A stretch of DNA of 64,000 nucleotides from Burkholderiaceae bacterium (GTDB lineage: Bacteria > Pseudomonadota > Gammaproteobacteria > Burkholderiales > Burkholderiaceae_D). The translations under genes were made by a program, and so were the position numbers. The first letter of the stretch is position 1, and each line of letters starts with the position of its first letter. Location: NCBI GenBank assembly GCA_031291325.1, contig JARLJG010000051.1, positions 1 through 64,000 of the forward strand. The letters run 5' to 3'. Under the pieces are notes generated by a model, which was not told where the DNA came from, made no database searches, and saw nothing but the letters and a program-made list of their open reading frames with translations. Of this stretch, positions 16,805 through 26,417 are shown piece after piece.

Positions 16805-17578
16805 ATGATCGATTTCTCCGCACTGGGTTTGCATGTCCATTTACCTGTGCAGGTGGTGGCCATTTGCATCGTCTTTTTCGTCGCCGGCATCGTCAAGGGC
16901 GTCACCGGAATGGGTTTGCCGACCATCGCGATGGGCCTGCTCGGCACGATGATGCCGCCTATCGGCGCGGCGTCGCTGTTGATTTTGCCGTCTTTCGTTA
17001 CCAATGTCTGGCAATTGCTCGCGGGGCCGAGTGTCATCGCCTTGCTATCGCGGTTATGGCTGATGATGCTCGGGATTGTCGTGGGCACAGTGTGTGGGTC
17101 GTGGTTGCTGCGCAATGACAGCGCCGGATGGGCGGTAGTGGGTTTGGGTTGCGTGTTGATCCTGTATGCGGGCGTGGGACTGCGCGCCTGGCAGTGGTCG
17201 ATTCCGCCGCGCATGGAACGTGGCTTGTCGCCCGCAGTTGGCGTGCTGACCGGCTTGATTACCGGCGCCACCGGCGTGTTTGTGATTCCTGCGGTGCCAT
17301 ACATTCAGGCGCTTGGCTTGAAGAGGGAAGATCTTATCCAGGCCCTCGGTCTGTCGTTTACCGTCTCGACGATTGCACTGGCGCTGGGATTGGCGCGCGG
17401 CGATGCCCTGCGCCTCGACAACCTGGCGGCATCGATGGCCGCCGTGGCGCCGGCCCTGCTTGGCATGTGGCTGGGCCAGCGCATCCGCCGGCGTATCAGC
17501 CCGGCCAGTTTTCGGCGCTGGTTCTTCGTCTGCCTGCTCTTGCTCGGGATACATCTGGTGCTGCAGCGCTTGCTCTAA
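16805..17578 (+). CDS. TSUP (TauE/SafE) family anion exporter
   Basis: The protein has 257 aa and about eight transmembrane helices. The two halves carry the TSUP glycine-rich repeats: VAGIVKGVTGMGLPTIAMGLLG in the first half and VGVLTGLITGATGVFVIPAVPY in the second. Family members export sulfite, sulfoacetate or other organic anions across the inner membrane. The divergent LysR gene is the probable regulator. Length is normal for the family. Confidence 0.92.
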   Translation: MIDFSALGLHVHLPVQVVAICIVFFVAGIVKGVTGMGLPTIAMGLLGTMMPPIGAASLLILPSFVTNVWQLLAGPSVIALLSRLWLMMLGIVVGTVCGSWLLRNDSAGWAVVGLGCVLILYAGVGLRAWQWSIPPRMERGLSPAVGVLTGLITGATGVFVIPAVPYIQALGLKREDLIQALGLSFTVSTIALALGLARGDALRLDNLAASMAAVAPALLGMWLGQRIRRRISPASFRRWFFVCLLLLGIHLVLQRLL

Positions 17579-17737
17579 GCGCAGGCAGTCGTGCCGCCGC
17601 GCGCGCGGCGCGACTTATACGACACAGCGGGGAAATTTATCGGCGCGGCGCCAAGCGCGTGGGCGGCAATCTGCCCACGCGACTTGACCGCTGCAGGGAA
17701 GCGGGATTTAGCCCGCACCCCACAGCCGCGATGCGCG

Positions 17738-18433
17738 TCACGCGCTGGTATTGACGATATTGCCCGAGCCGTTGTTGCTTTGCAGATTGGTCTGCAACGC
17801 GCTCAGGAAGTTCGACAGCGTGGCCGAGCTGCTGGTGTCGCCCAATGCGCTGATCATTTTGCTGAAGTCGCTCTGCAGCGTCGAGTCCGCCGAGCTGGTG
17901 CTGCTGCTGCTCGACGAGGTGCTGGAACTGGAACTGGACGAGGTAAGTTCCGAGATCAGGCTTTTCAGGCTGCTTTGCAGGCTGGCCGGGCCGTTGCTGC
18001 CGCTCACGCTGGAGGTCGACGCGCTGTTGTCGTTGTCGCCATCGCTGTCGGTGCTGGAAGTGCTGCTGCCGCTGCCTTGCGCCTGCAACGCGGCCATCAG
18101 GCTTTGCAGGAATGCCGAGACGGCCTGGTCGGCGCTGCTGCTCGACGATGTCGAAGAAGTCGAAGAAGTCGAAGACGATGTCGACGACGTGCCCGAGGTC
18201 GACGAACCGGAGCTATCGCTGGAGCTGCCCACACCGATCGACGACAGCGCTTTGGAAATCGCGCCCAGCAAGCCGCCGCCATTGTCGCCGGACGGTGGCG
18301 GAGGCAGCGAGCCGAGGGAACTGATGCTGTCGGTGCCGCTGGAGCCGCTGCTGGTGCTGCTGTTGCTGGCAAGCTGGCTCAGTTGGGATAATAAATAGCT
18401 ATAACTATTGCTGGATACGCCGCTGACTGACAT
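17738..18433 (-). CDS. Ser/Thr-rich low-complexity protein
   Basis: The protein has 231 aa from the ATG at 18431-18433, with GTGGAGG just upstream; the open frame extends much further but without a ribosome-binding site. About 40 percent of residues are Ser or Thr in long runs, separated by short helical segments (VSAFLQSLMAALQAQG, SDFSKMISALG, LSNFLSALQTNLQ). There is no signal peptide. Similar Ser-rich proteins with YSYLLSQLS-like N-termini occur in Burkholderiales but their function is unknown to me. Runs of serine codons are repeat-prone. It could be secreted by a non-Sec route; this is only a possibility. Confidence 0.65.
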   Translation of the reverse strand: MSVSGVSSNSYSYLLSQLSQLASNSSTSSGSSGTDSISSLGSLPPPPSGDNGGGLLGAISKALSSIGVGSSSDSSGSSTSGTSSTSSSTSSTSSTSSSSSADQAVSAFLQSLMAALQAQGSGSSTSSTDSDGDNDNSASTSSVSGSNGPASLQSSLKSLISELTSSSSSSSTSSSSSSTSSADSTLQSDFSKMISALGDTSSSATLSNFLSALQTNLQSNNGSGNIVNTSA

Positions 18434-18761
18434 GTTAACCTCCACTGAATTGGGTATAGGAATTGCTTGGTTGGCGTCGCTTCGCACCATGGACGACGCC
18501 ACGCTGTAGACAATATATCGGCAAAGATTGCTGCGACGCGAGGGCGTCAACCGTAAAAGCGCGTAAAGCTTTGTAAAGATCGACGATGTCGGCAGGTTAA
18601 GCGAAGAACAGGGCCGGAAAGGCATTTCTGCTCGACGTTTTGCGATTTTTTCAGCGCGCGGCGCGTCCGTCGGCGGCGCTTTTTTTACCCGTCAGTGTCG
18701 CAATTACACATCGGTCGGCTTGCTTTTTTTGCCACCGTCGGCCCGCGTGGAGCGCACGGTT
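18434..18761. other. Intergenic region without a gene
   Basis: This 328-bp gap holds the leader and presumed promoter of the Ser-rich gene (minus strand; a TATATT -10-like box near 18510) and the 3' flank of the gene ending at 18762. No repeat or RNA gene is seen. Confidence 0.4.
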
Positions 18762-19994
18762 TTATTGTTTTTTTATGCTCTCGACGATCCGCAATCTGCG
18801 CTCGGTATCTTCCTTCTCGATTTTGTCTGCCTCGTCCGCTTCAGCGCGCACTTTGGCGATCAGCGTATTGTAGGCCTGGGCCGTGCCGCCCGCCGGGAAC
18901 ATGATTATGCCGTCTTGCAATGTGGTTTTGCCCAGTTGGCTTTCGCACAGGGCGAGGATTTGCTTTTCCAGTTCCAGAACGTTTTGCGTGCGCTCGGCGT
19001 CGCGCAACTGGATATCGAGAAGCTCGGCCAATTGCCTGCTATTGCCGTCCTTCAGCTTTTGCCGGTTTTCCGCAGTCATGGGGATATTGTCGATGCCGCG
19101 CTCATACTCTGCGGTGATCGCTTCGTTCGCCTTCCTGTGCTCGGCAAACAGGTTCTGTGCGGTGAGCACGGTCAGGTTGCCGGCTTCGATTCCTTCGCGC
19201 GTGACCAGATTTTCCGGCTTCAACACGGATTGCAGATTGAGTTGCTGGTCTTCGCGCACGATGCGTTGGCTCAGGCGGGCGGTATTGCGGATCATTTGCA
19301 CGGACAGTCGCATTTCCTGATCGAAGGAGCGCATTCCGGTGCGGGTGATGCGATCTGCCAGCGCCGGTCCTGAGCCATCGGCATCTTGACTTTCGCTCTT
19401 GATTTCTTCTTCAAACAGGCTGGCGAGCTGCTTTCTGGCGAGTGCGCCGCGCGCCGCCATCACTTCCGTGGTCCAGGTATCGAATTCGGTCCTGATTTCC
19501 GACCCGCCGAGGTTTTGCGCATTGACGAAGCTGAGATACGGAGCGGAACGCCTGAATTCGTTGAAGGCGCGCTGATCGCCGGGGGACAGTTTTGCCCATG
19601 CCGCCCTGGCGGCGGCCTCGCCGGATTCGAATTGCATGAGCTCGATGCGCGTCGAAGTCCGGCCTATGGGGGTTTGCAGCGCGGCCAGCAGCTTGTCCGC
19701 ATAGTTTTGCGACAGGTACTTGGCGAAGATGGGCGCAAGGTGGTCGTCGATCGCCTCCTCGGTTAAAAAGGAAAGATAGAGGTCGGTATCGACAGCCAAT
19801 TCGGGATGTTGCAGATTGCCTTGTTCGATGTGTCGATGAAAATTGAACACGGCCAATTTATCGACTTCTGCAAGGTGCAATATTTGTTTGACCTCGTCGA
19901 TGGCGGCCGGATTGGCGACCGCAGGCGCGTCGGCCAGGGCCGCCGATGCGAATCCGGCCAGACCGATTGCAATGAGTAGTTTGCGTAGTTGCAT
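18762..19994 (-). CDS. Exported protein, DUF2059-like N-terminus
   Basis: The protein has 410 aa from the ATG at 19992-19994 with GGGAGA upstream. The signal peptide (MQLRKLLIAIGLAGFASAALA) is followed by a helical region (AAIDEVKQILHLAEVDKLAVF...TPIGRTSTRIELMQFESGEAAAR) that recalls DUF2059, including the characteristic remark of growth-state proteins FESGEAA, and then by a long charged helical tail. It is probably periplasmic. It lies 85 bp downstream of the DUF3857 transglutaminase gene on the same strand and may be co-transcribed. The function is unknown. Confidence 0.72.
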   Translation of the reverse strand: MQLRKLLIAIGLAGFASAALADAPAVANPAAIDEVKQILHLAEVDKLAVFNFHRHIEQGNLQHPELAVDTDLYLSFLTEEAIDDHLAPIFAKYLSQNYADKLLAALQTPIGRTSTRIELMQFESGEAAARAAWAKLSPGDQRAFNEFRRSAPYLSFVNAQNLGGSEIRTEFDTWTTEVMAARGALARKQLASLFEEEIKSESQDADGSGPALADRITRTGMRSFDQEMRLSVQMIRNTARLSQRIVREDQQLNLQSVLKPENLVTREGIEAGNLTVLTAQNLFAEHRKANEAITAEYERGIDNIPMTAENRQKLKDGNSRQLAELLDIQLRDAERTQNVLELEKQILALCESQLGKTTLQDGIIMFPAGGTAQAYNTLIAKVRAEADEADKIEKEDTERRLRIVESIKKQ

Positions 19995-20079
19995 GATTCT
20001 CCCTTGAAGTGCGCATCTTCGTTGCGCCCGATTGTCGTTGTTCGGCGCCGCATTTTGCGCCGCATGCCAAGCGCGCATG

Positions 20080-22902
20080 CTAACGGCGCAAGTGTTCGGC
20101 TTCCAGCCGCGCCGCACTGTGATAGTCGCTCACGACTATGCCCTTGTCGGCAGAGCGCTGCAGATACACCATCGCCTTGATTTTATTGCCGCCCAACAGG
20201 TTGATCTGCCCGAGGTAGTAGTAAGCCTCGGCCAGGGCGTATTCGAGCTTGTCGTCGGTCTGGCGGTGCACTTCGCGCAGCACGTCGTCGTCGTTCTTGC
20301 TGCCGTCGATGGCGGCTTGCGCGGTCGCGCGCCAGTCGGCGCCGTCGTCGACTGGCGCAGCGGCGCGCGGACGCTGGTTCAAGCGGCGCTGGCAGAGCAT
20401 GCGCATGATGTCGGCGCGGGCCTTGTCTTGCGCATCGCCGAAACGCTCCGACGCCTGCGCGAACTGGTCGGCTGCGTCGCGCCATTTGCCGAGCGCGTAA
20501 CTGCTCATGGCATGCAGGAAGGTCGCGCCTGCATCGTTGTCGCCCTGCGCGGCTGCGCGCGCGAAATCGGCTTCGCTAGTCTTCATGTCGCCGCTGAAAT
20601 AGGCGATTTGCGCTTTGCAGCGCAACAACTCCCTGGACGGCTTGCCTTCGGCCAGCGCCGCCTGGACGTCGGCTGCCGCCTCCTGTCGCTTGCCCAGGCG
20701 CGCGTAGCTCAAGCCGCGCTCGCACAAGGCGTCCGCCACCGGGCTGCCGGCGGCGCGGGCTTCGTTGATGGCGGTGGTATTGGTGTTGATGGTTGCCGTC
20801 AACTGCTCTGCCAGGCGTTGCTTGAGCGGCGCGTCGACAATGGCGCTGACACCGCCCTGTTTCAGATCGCTGCGGCGAATTTGCATGCTGGCGTCGATCA
20901 TGTTGCCGAACTTGCGGATATCGGCCATGAAGCCGGGCACGTCCTGCGGCGGCACGCGGTCGGCCAGGATGGTCAAGTCGACCGAAGCGTGCGCGATATG
21001 CCCTTTGAAGTCGAGTGTCTCGTCGGCGCGAAAGCCGGCGTTCCTGACCGTGACGGTCGACGGCTTGTAGTCGGCGTTGAAATCGTCGGGCAGGGTCAAT
21101 TCCAATTCGTAGCGGCTTGCCACCGGGTCTAGCGGCACGGCCAGCGGCGCGTTGCGGCGCGGATTTTCAGGCAGGTAGAAGCGCTCGGTCAAGTTCGATG
21201 CCTGGTAGCGCAATTGCCAGCCTTCGCTGTTTTTCTCCAGCGCAGCGGGGACGCGATAATGCATTTCGATTGCCACCGTATTGTTCTTGCGGTTATCGGA
21301 GACGATCGGGCCGGACAGCAATTCCGCGTTCGGATAGCGGCGCAGCACCGAGGCCACGTAAAACTTGCGCAATTGTTCCTTGCTGCCGCGCCCGATGTAA
21401 TAGCGCGCCGCTTCCGCCTGCAAGCCGTTGTAGCGATGCCAGACCGTCAAATCCGCCGCTTCGTCGATCTTGCGCACGACCAGATGCTCGGTGCGGATGT
21501 TGGAGGGCAGGGCGGCCTGCGTGCCGCCCGGAATGGCGACCAATTTGGCGCTATCCGGGGCGATCACCAGCGCCTGCGCCGCATTGTGCGCCTGCCCCAT
21601 TGCCGCCAGCGGCCCATACTGGGCGCTGCGCGTGGGATCGATGAAATACACCTTGCCGTCGACCACCGCGCGCACGATGGCGTGATCGAACACCAGCGGC
21701 GTCGGCAGGAAACGATCGAGCGCCTTGGGCGAGGTCGCCGATACCAACACCGGCGCCGCTTCGATCCCGAGCCGGCGCAGCATCGTCACCAAGAGCAGCG
21801 CCTTGTCCTTGCAGTCGCCATAGCGGCGCGCCAGCACCACGTCGGGCGGAAACGGTTTGTGCGAGTTCTCGCCGAGCGACATCGACAAATAGCGGATCTC
21901 GTTTTGCACGTAGGACAGCGCGCTTTGCACGGTGGCGTCGGCATCGCCCGCGTTCAACATGCTGGCAGTCACCTCGTCGACCGCGTTGGACGGCGCGTTG
22001 ATGTCGAACAGCGCCGTGGCCCACTGCGCGACCTGCTGCCAGCTCTTGAATTCGGAGAGCTGGATGTAGCGGAATTGCTCGACATCGGGCGGCGCATACG
22101 GTTCATAGTCCACCGCCGCCAGATTTTCCGCATAGAAGCGGGTGATCTTCCGGCCGCCGGATTTTTGTTCGCGCACCTGGATCCCGGCGCCGTTGCCGAT
22201 GATGCGGTAATCGATCGCGCGCTCTTCGGGCGCATTGAGAATCACGCGCTTGCGCTGCGTCGGCACCATGTTGTCCCACATCGCAGACAGCGAAAACTTG
22301 CCGCCGAAGACCGGGTTCTGGCCGGTGATCGAATAAGAAATATCGAGCGTGTCGCCGACACGGATATCGTCGAGCACCACCGAAGCGGTAATCACGCCGG
22401 TCAGCACGTCGTCGTTCAATTGCTGCTCGCGCTGCAGGAAGCGGATCTGCGCCACCTGGGTCTTGTCGATCACCGTCCCGCCGCGCACGATGTGCAGCGC
22501 ATGCAAGGCCACCTGCTGGTATTCAGGTTGAAAGGCGATCTCGATTCTGCCCGCGTTCGACAGCATCGACGCCTCGTTGACCTGCTCCATCCGGCGCATG
22601 TAGTAGACCGGCTCCTTGTCGACGTAAGCCTGAAAGTCGGACAGGCGCACCACCAGCGGCCCCGGCGCGGCAGCAGCGGGCGCCGCCAGCGAGGTATCGA
22701 CCCAGGCCGGCACCGGCGCGCCGCGCGACAGGGATTTTTCGGCACTCGCCACTTCGCGCATGCCCGGCGCGCCCGGCGCGTCGCCGATGCCGGCTGCGCC
22801 GCAAACGACCGATTGAGAACCGAGCAGCCCGAGCAGGGTCAGGACGATTGCAATGCGCGCGGCGCGATAAACCGGCAATAGCGCTATGGCCGCAAAATTC
22901 AT
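20080..22902 (-). CDS. DUF3857 / transglutaminase-like protein with TPR tail
   Basis: The protein has about 940 aa. The start at 22902 (MNFAAIALL...) gives a leader with a hydrophobic segment; alternatives at 22953 and 23028 add up to 42 residues, and none has a clear ribosome-binding site. Domains: signal or anchor (1-40), DUF3857 (about 60-260), a transglutaminase-like core with Cys in RRYGDCKDKALLL, His in FDHAIV and Asp in YFIDPT, a DUF3858-like segment, then tetratricopeptide-type helices to the end. Proteins of this architecture are exported and often accompany polysaccharide or envelope genes, but their substrates are unknown. The triad residues are intact, so activity is plausible. 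Confidence 0.87.
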   Translation of the reverse strand: MNFAAIALLPVYRAARIAIVLTLLGLLGSQSVVCGAAGIGDAPGAPGMREVASAEKSLSRGAPVPAWVDTSLAAPAAAAPGPLVVRLSDFQAYVDKEPVYYMRRMEQVNEASMLSNAGRIEIAFQPEYQQVALHALHIVRGGTVIDKTQVAQIRFLQREQQLNDDVLTGVITASVVLDDIRVGDTLDISYSITGQNPVFGGKFSLSAMWDNMVPTQRKRVILNAPEERAIDYRIIGNGAGIQVREQKSGGRKITRFYAENLAAVDYEPYAPPDVEQFRYIQLSEFKSWQQVAQWATALFDINAPSNAVDEVTASMLNAGDADATVQSALSYVQNEIRYLSMSLGENSHKPFPPDVVLARRYGDCKDKALLLVTMLRRLGIEAAPVLVSATSPKALDRFLPTPLVFDHAIVRAVVDGKVYFIDPTRSAQYGPLAAMGQAHNAAQALVIAPDSAKLVAIPGGTQAALPSNIRTEHLVVRKIDEAADLTVWHRYNGLQAEAARYYIGRGSKEQLRKFYVASVLRRYPNAELLSGPIVSDNRKNNTVAIEMHYRVPAALEKNSEGWQLRYQASNLTERFYLPENPRRNAPLAVPLDPVASRYELELTLPDDFNADYKPSTVTVRNAGFRADETLDFKGHIAHASVDLTILADRVPPQDVPGFMADIRKFGNMIDASMQIRRSDLKQGGVSAIVDAPLKQRLAEQLTATINTNTTAINEARAAGSPVADALCERGLSYARLGKRQEAAADVQAALAEGKPSRELLRCKAQIAYFSGDMKTSEADFARAAAQGDNDAGATFLHAMSSYALGKWRDAADQFAQASERFGDAQDKARADIMRMLCQRRLNQRPRAAAPVDDGADWRATAQAAIDGSKNDDDVLREVHRQTDDKLEYALAEAYYYLGQINLLGGNKIKAMVYLQRSADKGIVVSDYHSAARLEAEHLRR

Positions 22903-23336
22903 GGAAGGGTATCGAGCAAGGGTTGCCGAGCGTGCTAAACAGTTCAAATCCATGAATTTCGCCGAGTGGGTTAGCCGGATAGAGTCAAAAGCGCAAAAAT
23001 TGAAAAATAGTCGCGCATATGGTGCCATAGTCGGCTAGTAAAAACAAACTAAAGCAGCGCCCTTAGTGGAATTTCAGATGCTTGAGGGCTGAGGCCGCCG
23101 TTCATAGTGCATTGCCGCGTGCCTTCTCGTGCGCAGCCGTTCTCGCCCCGGAAGTATCGAACAACGATACGTCAAGCGCAATTTTCCGCTACCTTCCCGA
23201 CAAACCGCATCGGCAGCGATTTTGCTGGCATGCTGATGTCGGCATCGCGTCGTAGTAGTCGATCGGGCGCGCTTTCCTTCTTATGTTTTGATCGGGTGCG
23301 AGGTCATGTCCCCGTCATATTATTTGAGGTCTTTAT
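22903..23336. other. Divergent promoter region
   Basis: This region of about 430 bp separates the start of the DUF3857 gene (minus) from the exported protein at 23337 (plus). Its middle (22960-23060) is relatively AT-rich. If the longer start of the DUF3857 gene is used the gap shrinks to 308 bp. No repeat or small gene is recognised. Confidence 0.35.
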
Positions 23337-24494
23337 ATGAAAATCGGATTCATGCATTGCGCCGCCAAAGCGCTGGCTTTATGCGCCGCCGCCGCACTGT
23401 TCTGCGGCGCGGCGCAGGCCGCGGATTTCACCACCAGCGAAGGCTATGCCAAGACTTGCGGCGAAGTCGCGCAAGCCGGCACGCCGGCGCAACTGCGCAC
23501 CGACGATATGCGGGTCGCCTTCGTGGTCTGCCGCGACACCGGGCTGGTTCGGCAAATCGTCACCTGGTTCACGCAGGGCATGAAGCGGATCGATGCAGAA
23601 AAGCCTTCACAAGAATTCGTTCTCGGTGAAATCTTCAAGGAAATCGACTACGTGCGCAGCCAGCTCGCCGAGTCGCGCGCCGCATTGGAAAAAATCCACC
23701 TGGGCAGCCGGAAATCGCTGCGCCTGGTTCCGGCGCAGTGGGCGATGGACTTGAACGGCGACGGCCAGATCGACACCTGGGAAAAATACTTTTTCGCCAT
23801 TCCCAAGCGCAGCAAGCAGGCGTTTAGCGTCGGCATGCCGAACGACCAGCAGGCGTACTACGAGCGGGAATATCAGCTCGACGCCGCAATCAAGGTCGAC
23901 CAGAGCGACGTGCTGTGGGCCTTGTCGTACCACTATTTCATCGAAGGCGTGTTGGCCAATGTGCGCGCCTTCGACCTGGCCCCGCAGAGCAAGATCGTGC
24001 TGGCCCGCCCGGAGCTGTTGAAACAGGCGCACCAATTGATCGGGCGCGGCATCGCCACCTCGGAGAAAATCCGCAAATCGGTCCTGGCGGAAACCGGCAA
24101 CGATGAAGAATGGATAGGCAACCCGTCGCAAACGAACAGCGTATTCCCGATCGCGCTGGAGGCGCAGGATTTCGTCACCTGGGGCGCGATCCTTGCCGAG
24201 TGGGATGCGCTCTGGCGGGGCCGGCGCCTGCTGCCCATCGGCGGGCATAGCGGCCTGCTCGGCGAAATCAATCTATGCCCGGCTGGCACCGGCTTCAACA
24301 TCAAGACCGCCTACCTGCAGCCGCCGCCCAAGGGCACGATTGTTGCGCCCACGCCCGATGCGCAATTCTTCAGCGCCCAATGCCAGAAGGTCGACCGCAA
24401 GCACCTGCTGTCGACCTTGCCGGCGATGATTGCGCATGCGCGGGAGTCCGATCCGGGCATGCAGTTCCTGCGTTATTTGTATTGGACGAATTGA
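23337..24494 (+). CDS. Exported hypothetical protein
   Basis: The protein has 385 aa. The signal peptide ends AAQAADF (cleavage near residue 29). A single EF-hand-like loop DLNGDGQIDTWE sits near residue 140, followed by a helical domain containing DVLWALSYHYFIEGVLANVRAFDL, a pattern seen in uncharacterised tetratricopeptide-like exported proteins. Several conserved-looking Cys pairs suggest periplasmic folding. It is preceded by TGAGGTC. No enzyme family is recognised; calcium binding is a possibility based on the loop alone. Confidence 0.7.
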   Translation: MKIGFMHCAAKALALCAAAALFCGAAQAADFTTSEGYAKTCGEVAQAGTPAQLRTDDMRVAFVVCRDTGLVRQIVTWFTQGMKRIDAEKPSQEFVLGEIFKEIDYVRSQLAESRAALEKIHLGSRKSLRLVPAQWAMDLNGDGQIDTWEKYFFAIPKRSKQAFSVGMPNDQQAYYEREYQLDAAIKVDQSDVLWALSYHYFIEGVLANVRAFDLAPQSKIVLARPELLKQAHQLIGRGIATSEKIRKSVLAETGNDEEWIGNPSQTNSVFPIALEAQDFVTWGAILAEWDALWRGRRLLPIGGHSGLLGEINLCPAGTGFNIKTAYLQPPPKGTIVAPTPDAQFFSAQCQKVDRKHLLSTLPAMIAHARESDPGMQFLRYLYWTN

Positions 24495-24666
24495 TGATGG
24501 ATTGAGGAAAGCGGCATGACGTGATTCTGCGGGCTTTTGCTTTGGGGAAAGCCGCAAAACTATCCACTTCGCGTTCTCTAAAGCGTTCTATAATTTGTCT
24601 GGCGCACCGCAGGGATAGCGACTTGGAATGCCCTTTAGAAACGCCTCTACCAAAGGAGTGTAGATC

Positions 24667-25584
24667 ATGCCTGTTTCTCACCTAAGACTACTGTCCGCAT
24701 CCAAGTTTGCCTACACGGTGACTGCTGCAACCGCCGCGCTGGCGCTCGATGGCAAGTGCCTCGGCGACGATCATGCGTACGGCCGCGACGTTGGCTACCT
24801 GGCGCCGCCTGTGGCCTACGTCGGCGGTGCGGATCTGATCGATGCCGCGACCGTCGGTCGAATTGCCGAAGGCGTTTTGATCGCCTTTCGCGGCACCTTG
24901 CCGCCCACCAGCCCAAACAAGAAGCAAACGATACTGGATTGGGTGAGCGACCTCGACGAGACCGGCACCGACCCCAATCAGCTGGCGCAGGTGCATGGCA
25001 TTGCCGGCGCGGTGCATCGCGGATTTTTCGATGGCTTGCAAGTCTATTGGAACGCTCTGATGCCGGCGGTCGACGCCTTGTTCGCCGAGGCGGGTTGCCC
25101 GCAGGCGCTCTATATCACCGGCCATAGCAAGGGCGGGGCGGTTGCCAATATCGCTGCCAGGGCGTTCCAGTGCTTGTACGGCGGCAACAAGGAAATCAAG
25201 GTCGTCACCTTTGAAGCGGCCCGGCCCGGCGACGCCAACTTTGCGGCGGATTACAACGCCAGGATCGGCAACAGCGTGCGCTACGAGAATGACGACGATA
25301 TCGTTCCGCATCTGCCGCCGGAAGACGAACTGGCCACGATACTTGCCGATTTGGACGCCAGCGAATTGCTCGCGGGAGGCGGATTTTTGCCGGTGGGAAC
25401 TTTGCAGTTTATTGAGCAGGATGGCAGCCTGGTCCCGCAAACGCCGGGTCTCGATGAGCATCGGCTCGAACATATTGCCGGCTGCCTGGTTCTGTTGCGA
25501 TTCGAAAAGATTGTCGACGCCCATTCGATCGATACCACCAGCCGCGTCTATCAGGCAGTCAGCGCATCGGGCGGGCAATCGTGA
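24667..25584 (+). CDS. Class 3 lipase family protein
   Basis: The protein has 305 aa with an AAAGGAG ribosome-binding site. The alpha/beta-hydrolase nucleophile motif is TGHSKGGA (Ser154), preceded by the oxyanion-region strand LIAFRGT and followed by VTFEAARPGD and RYENDDDIVPHLPP, which supply the Asp and His of the class 3 lipase family. No signal peptide is seen. It is probably a cytoplasmic or leaderless-secreted lipase or esterase. A CTGTCAA-type palindrome lies 52 bp after the stop. Confidence 0.9.
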   Translation: MPVSHLRLLSASKFAYTVTAATAALALDGKCLGDDHAYGRDVGYLAPPVAYVGGADLIDAATVGRIAEGVLIAFRGTLPPTSPNKKQTILDWVSDLDETGTDPNQLAQVHGIAGAVHRGFFDGLQVYWNALMPAVDALFAEAGCPQALYITGHSKGGAVANIAARAFQCLYGGNKEIKVVTFEAARPGDANFAADYNARIGNSVRYENDDDIVPHLPPEDELATILADLDASELLAGGGFLPVGTLQFIEQDGSLVPQTPGLDEHRLEHIAGCLVLLRFEKIVDAHSIDTTSRVYQAVSASGGQS

Positions 25585-25635
25585 CCGCGGCGCAGCGCTG
25601 AATTCGGCTGCGCGCTTTTTCTTGCAACTGAACTA

Positions 25636-25653
25636 GCTGTCAAGTTTGACAGC
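25636..25653. promoter_or_regulatory. Perfect CTGTCAA-type palindrome
   Basis: GCTGTCAAGTTTGACAGC has 8-bp perfect arms. It is related to 14187-14204 and 53693-53710. It lies downstream of the lipase gene and lacks a T-run, so a protein-binding site is more likely than a terminator. Confidence 0.35.
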
Positions 25654-25805
25654 CAGCCTCCTTCATGCGCCGCTGCCGGGCCGCGGCGAGCCGCATGTCG
25701 CCGGCATCGCGCAGGTCGAGCCGTGATGCGAGGATAGGGGCAAGTCTTGCATTGCGCCGTCCGGCATCGCGCCGTCCGGCGCGTTCTTTTGCCGCGCCAG
25801 CCGGC

Positions 25806-26018
25806 CTAGTGGCGCTGGTTCTTGAGCACGAGCATGATGCGCGCGGTGTCGACGTTGTTCGACTTCAGGTACTCGATGGCGCACATGACGCCAAAATTAT
25901 CTCGCACTTCGAGAGCATGGTCGAGGATATGTTCGGCCCTCAGTTCTGCTTTGTGATGCGGAAGATTGCTTGATTGATCGGATGATTGATGTGCTTCGGG
26001 GATGTGTTGAGTGCCCAT
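25806..26018 (-). CDS. Small hypothetical protein
   Basis: The protein has 70 aa. An AGGAA site lies six bases before the ATG. The C-terminal half (HALEVRDNFGVMCAIEYLKSNNVDTARIMLVLKNQRH) has the amphipathic, well-spaced look of a genuine small domain, whereas the overlapping frames look random. No family is recognised. The gene stands alone and antisense to its neighbours. Confidence 0.5.
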   Translation of the reverse strand: MGTQHIPEAHQSSDQSSNLPHHKAELRAEHILDHALEVRDNFGVMCAIEYLKSNNVDTARIMLVLKNQRH

Positions 26019-26417
26019 TGCTTGTTCCTATGCAGTGTAGCTGATGAAGTGTCGCCGCCGATTATGCCCGATTATGGCGGTCGGCACAATCGGCTTGTAT
26101 CCGGTCGGCATTTTGTGGGCATCTCGTCGTTATTTTTGCAAAAACCTTGTCAGGGATGCATCAATAAATCGTCTTTTTAATATTCAATTGGCAATTCTTG
26201 CGGTCAGGCATGCTTGGCCGCGCTGGCTATTGCCAAACGGAAAATCGTGTGTGTTGGGCTCGCGGCGGCGACACAACGCGGTCACAATTTTGTGGCACGC
26301 TCGATTTCTTCACCTCGCTTTTGTCTCGGTTAGTCTTCGGTTAGTTTTGGGTTTGTTTCGGGTTTGTTTTGGGTTTGTTTTCGGTCGTCCTTGCATAACT
26401 TTTTTCTTGGAGAAATC
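26019..26417. other. T-rich leader upstream of the phasin gene
   Basis: About 400 bp without a convincing gene. From 26320 to 26392 the plus strand carries repeated GGTTAGT and GGGTTTGTTT units (three near-identical 10-11-bp copies at 26348-26391), a low-complexity stretch just before the phasin ribosome-binding site. It may be an untranslated leader or regulator site for phaP. Confidence 0.4.

Noticed and set aside
17591..18391. A 266-codon plus-strand frame opposite the Ser-rich gene
   Set aside because: Arg/Ala-rich shadow of serine-codon runs.
21214..22881. A 555-codon open frame antisense to the DUF3857 gene
   Set aside because: Arg/His/Gln-rich translation typical of a non-coding frame opposite a GC-rich gene.
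25636..25653. LexA (SOS) box CTGT-N8-ACAG
   Set aside because: The outer letters fit but the centre is CAAGTTTG rather than AT-alternating, and no SOS gene follows.
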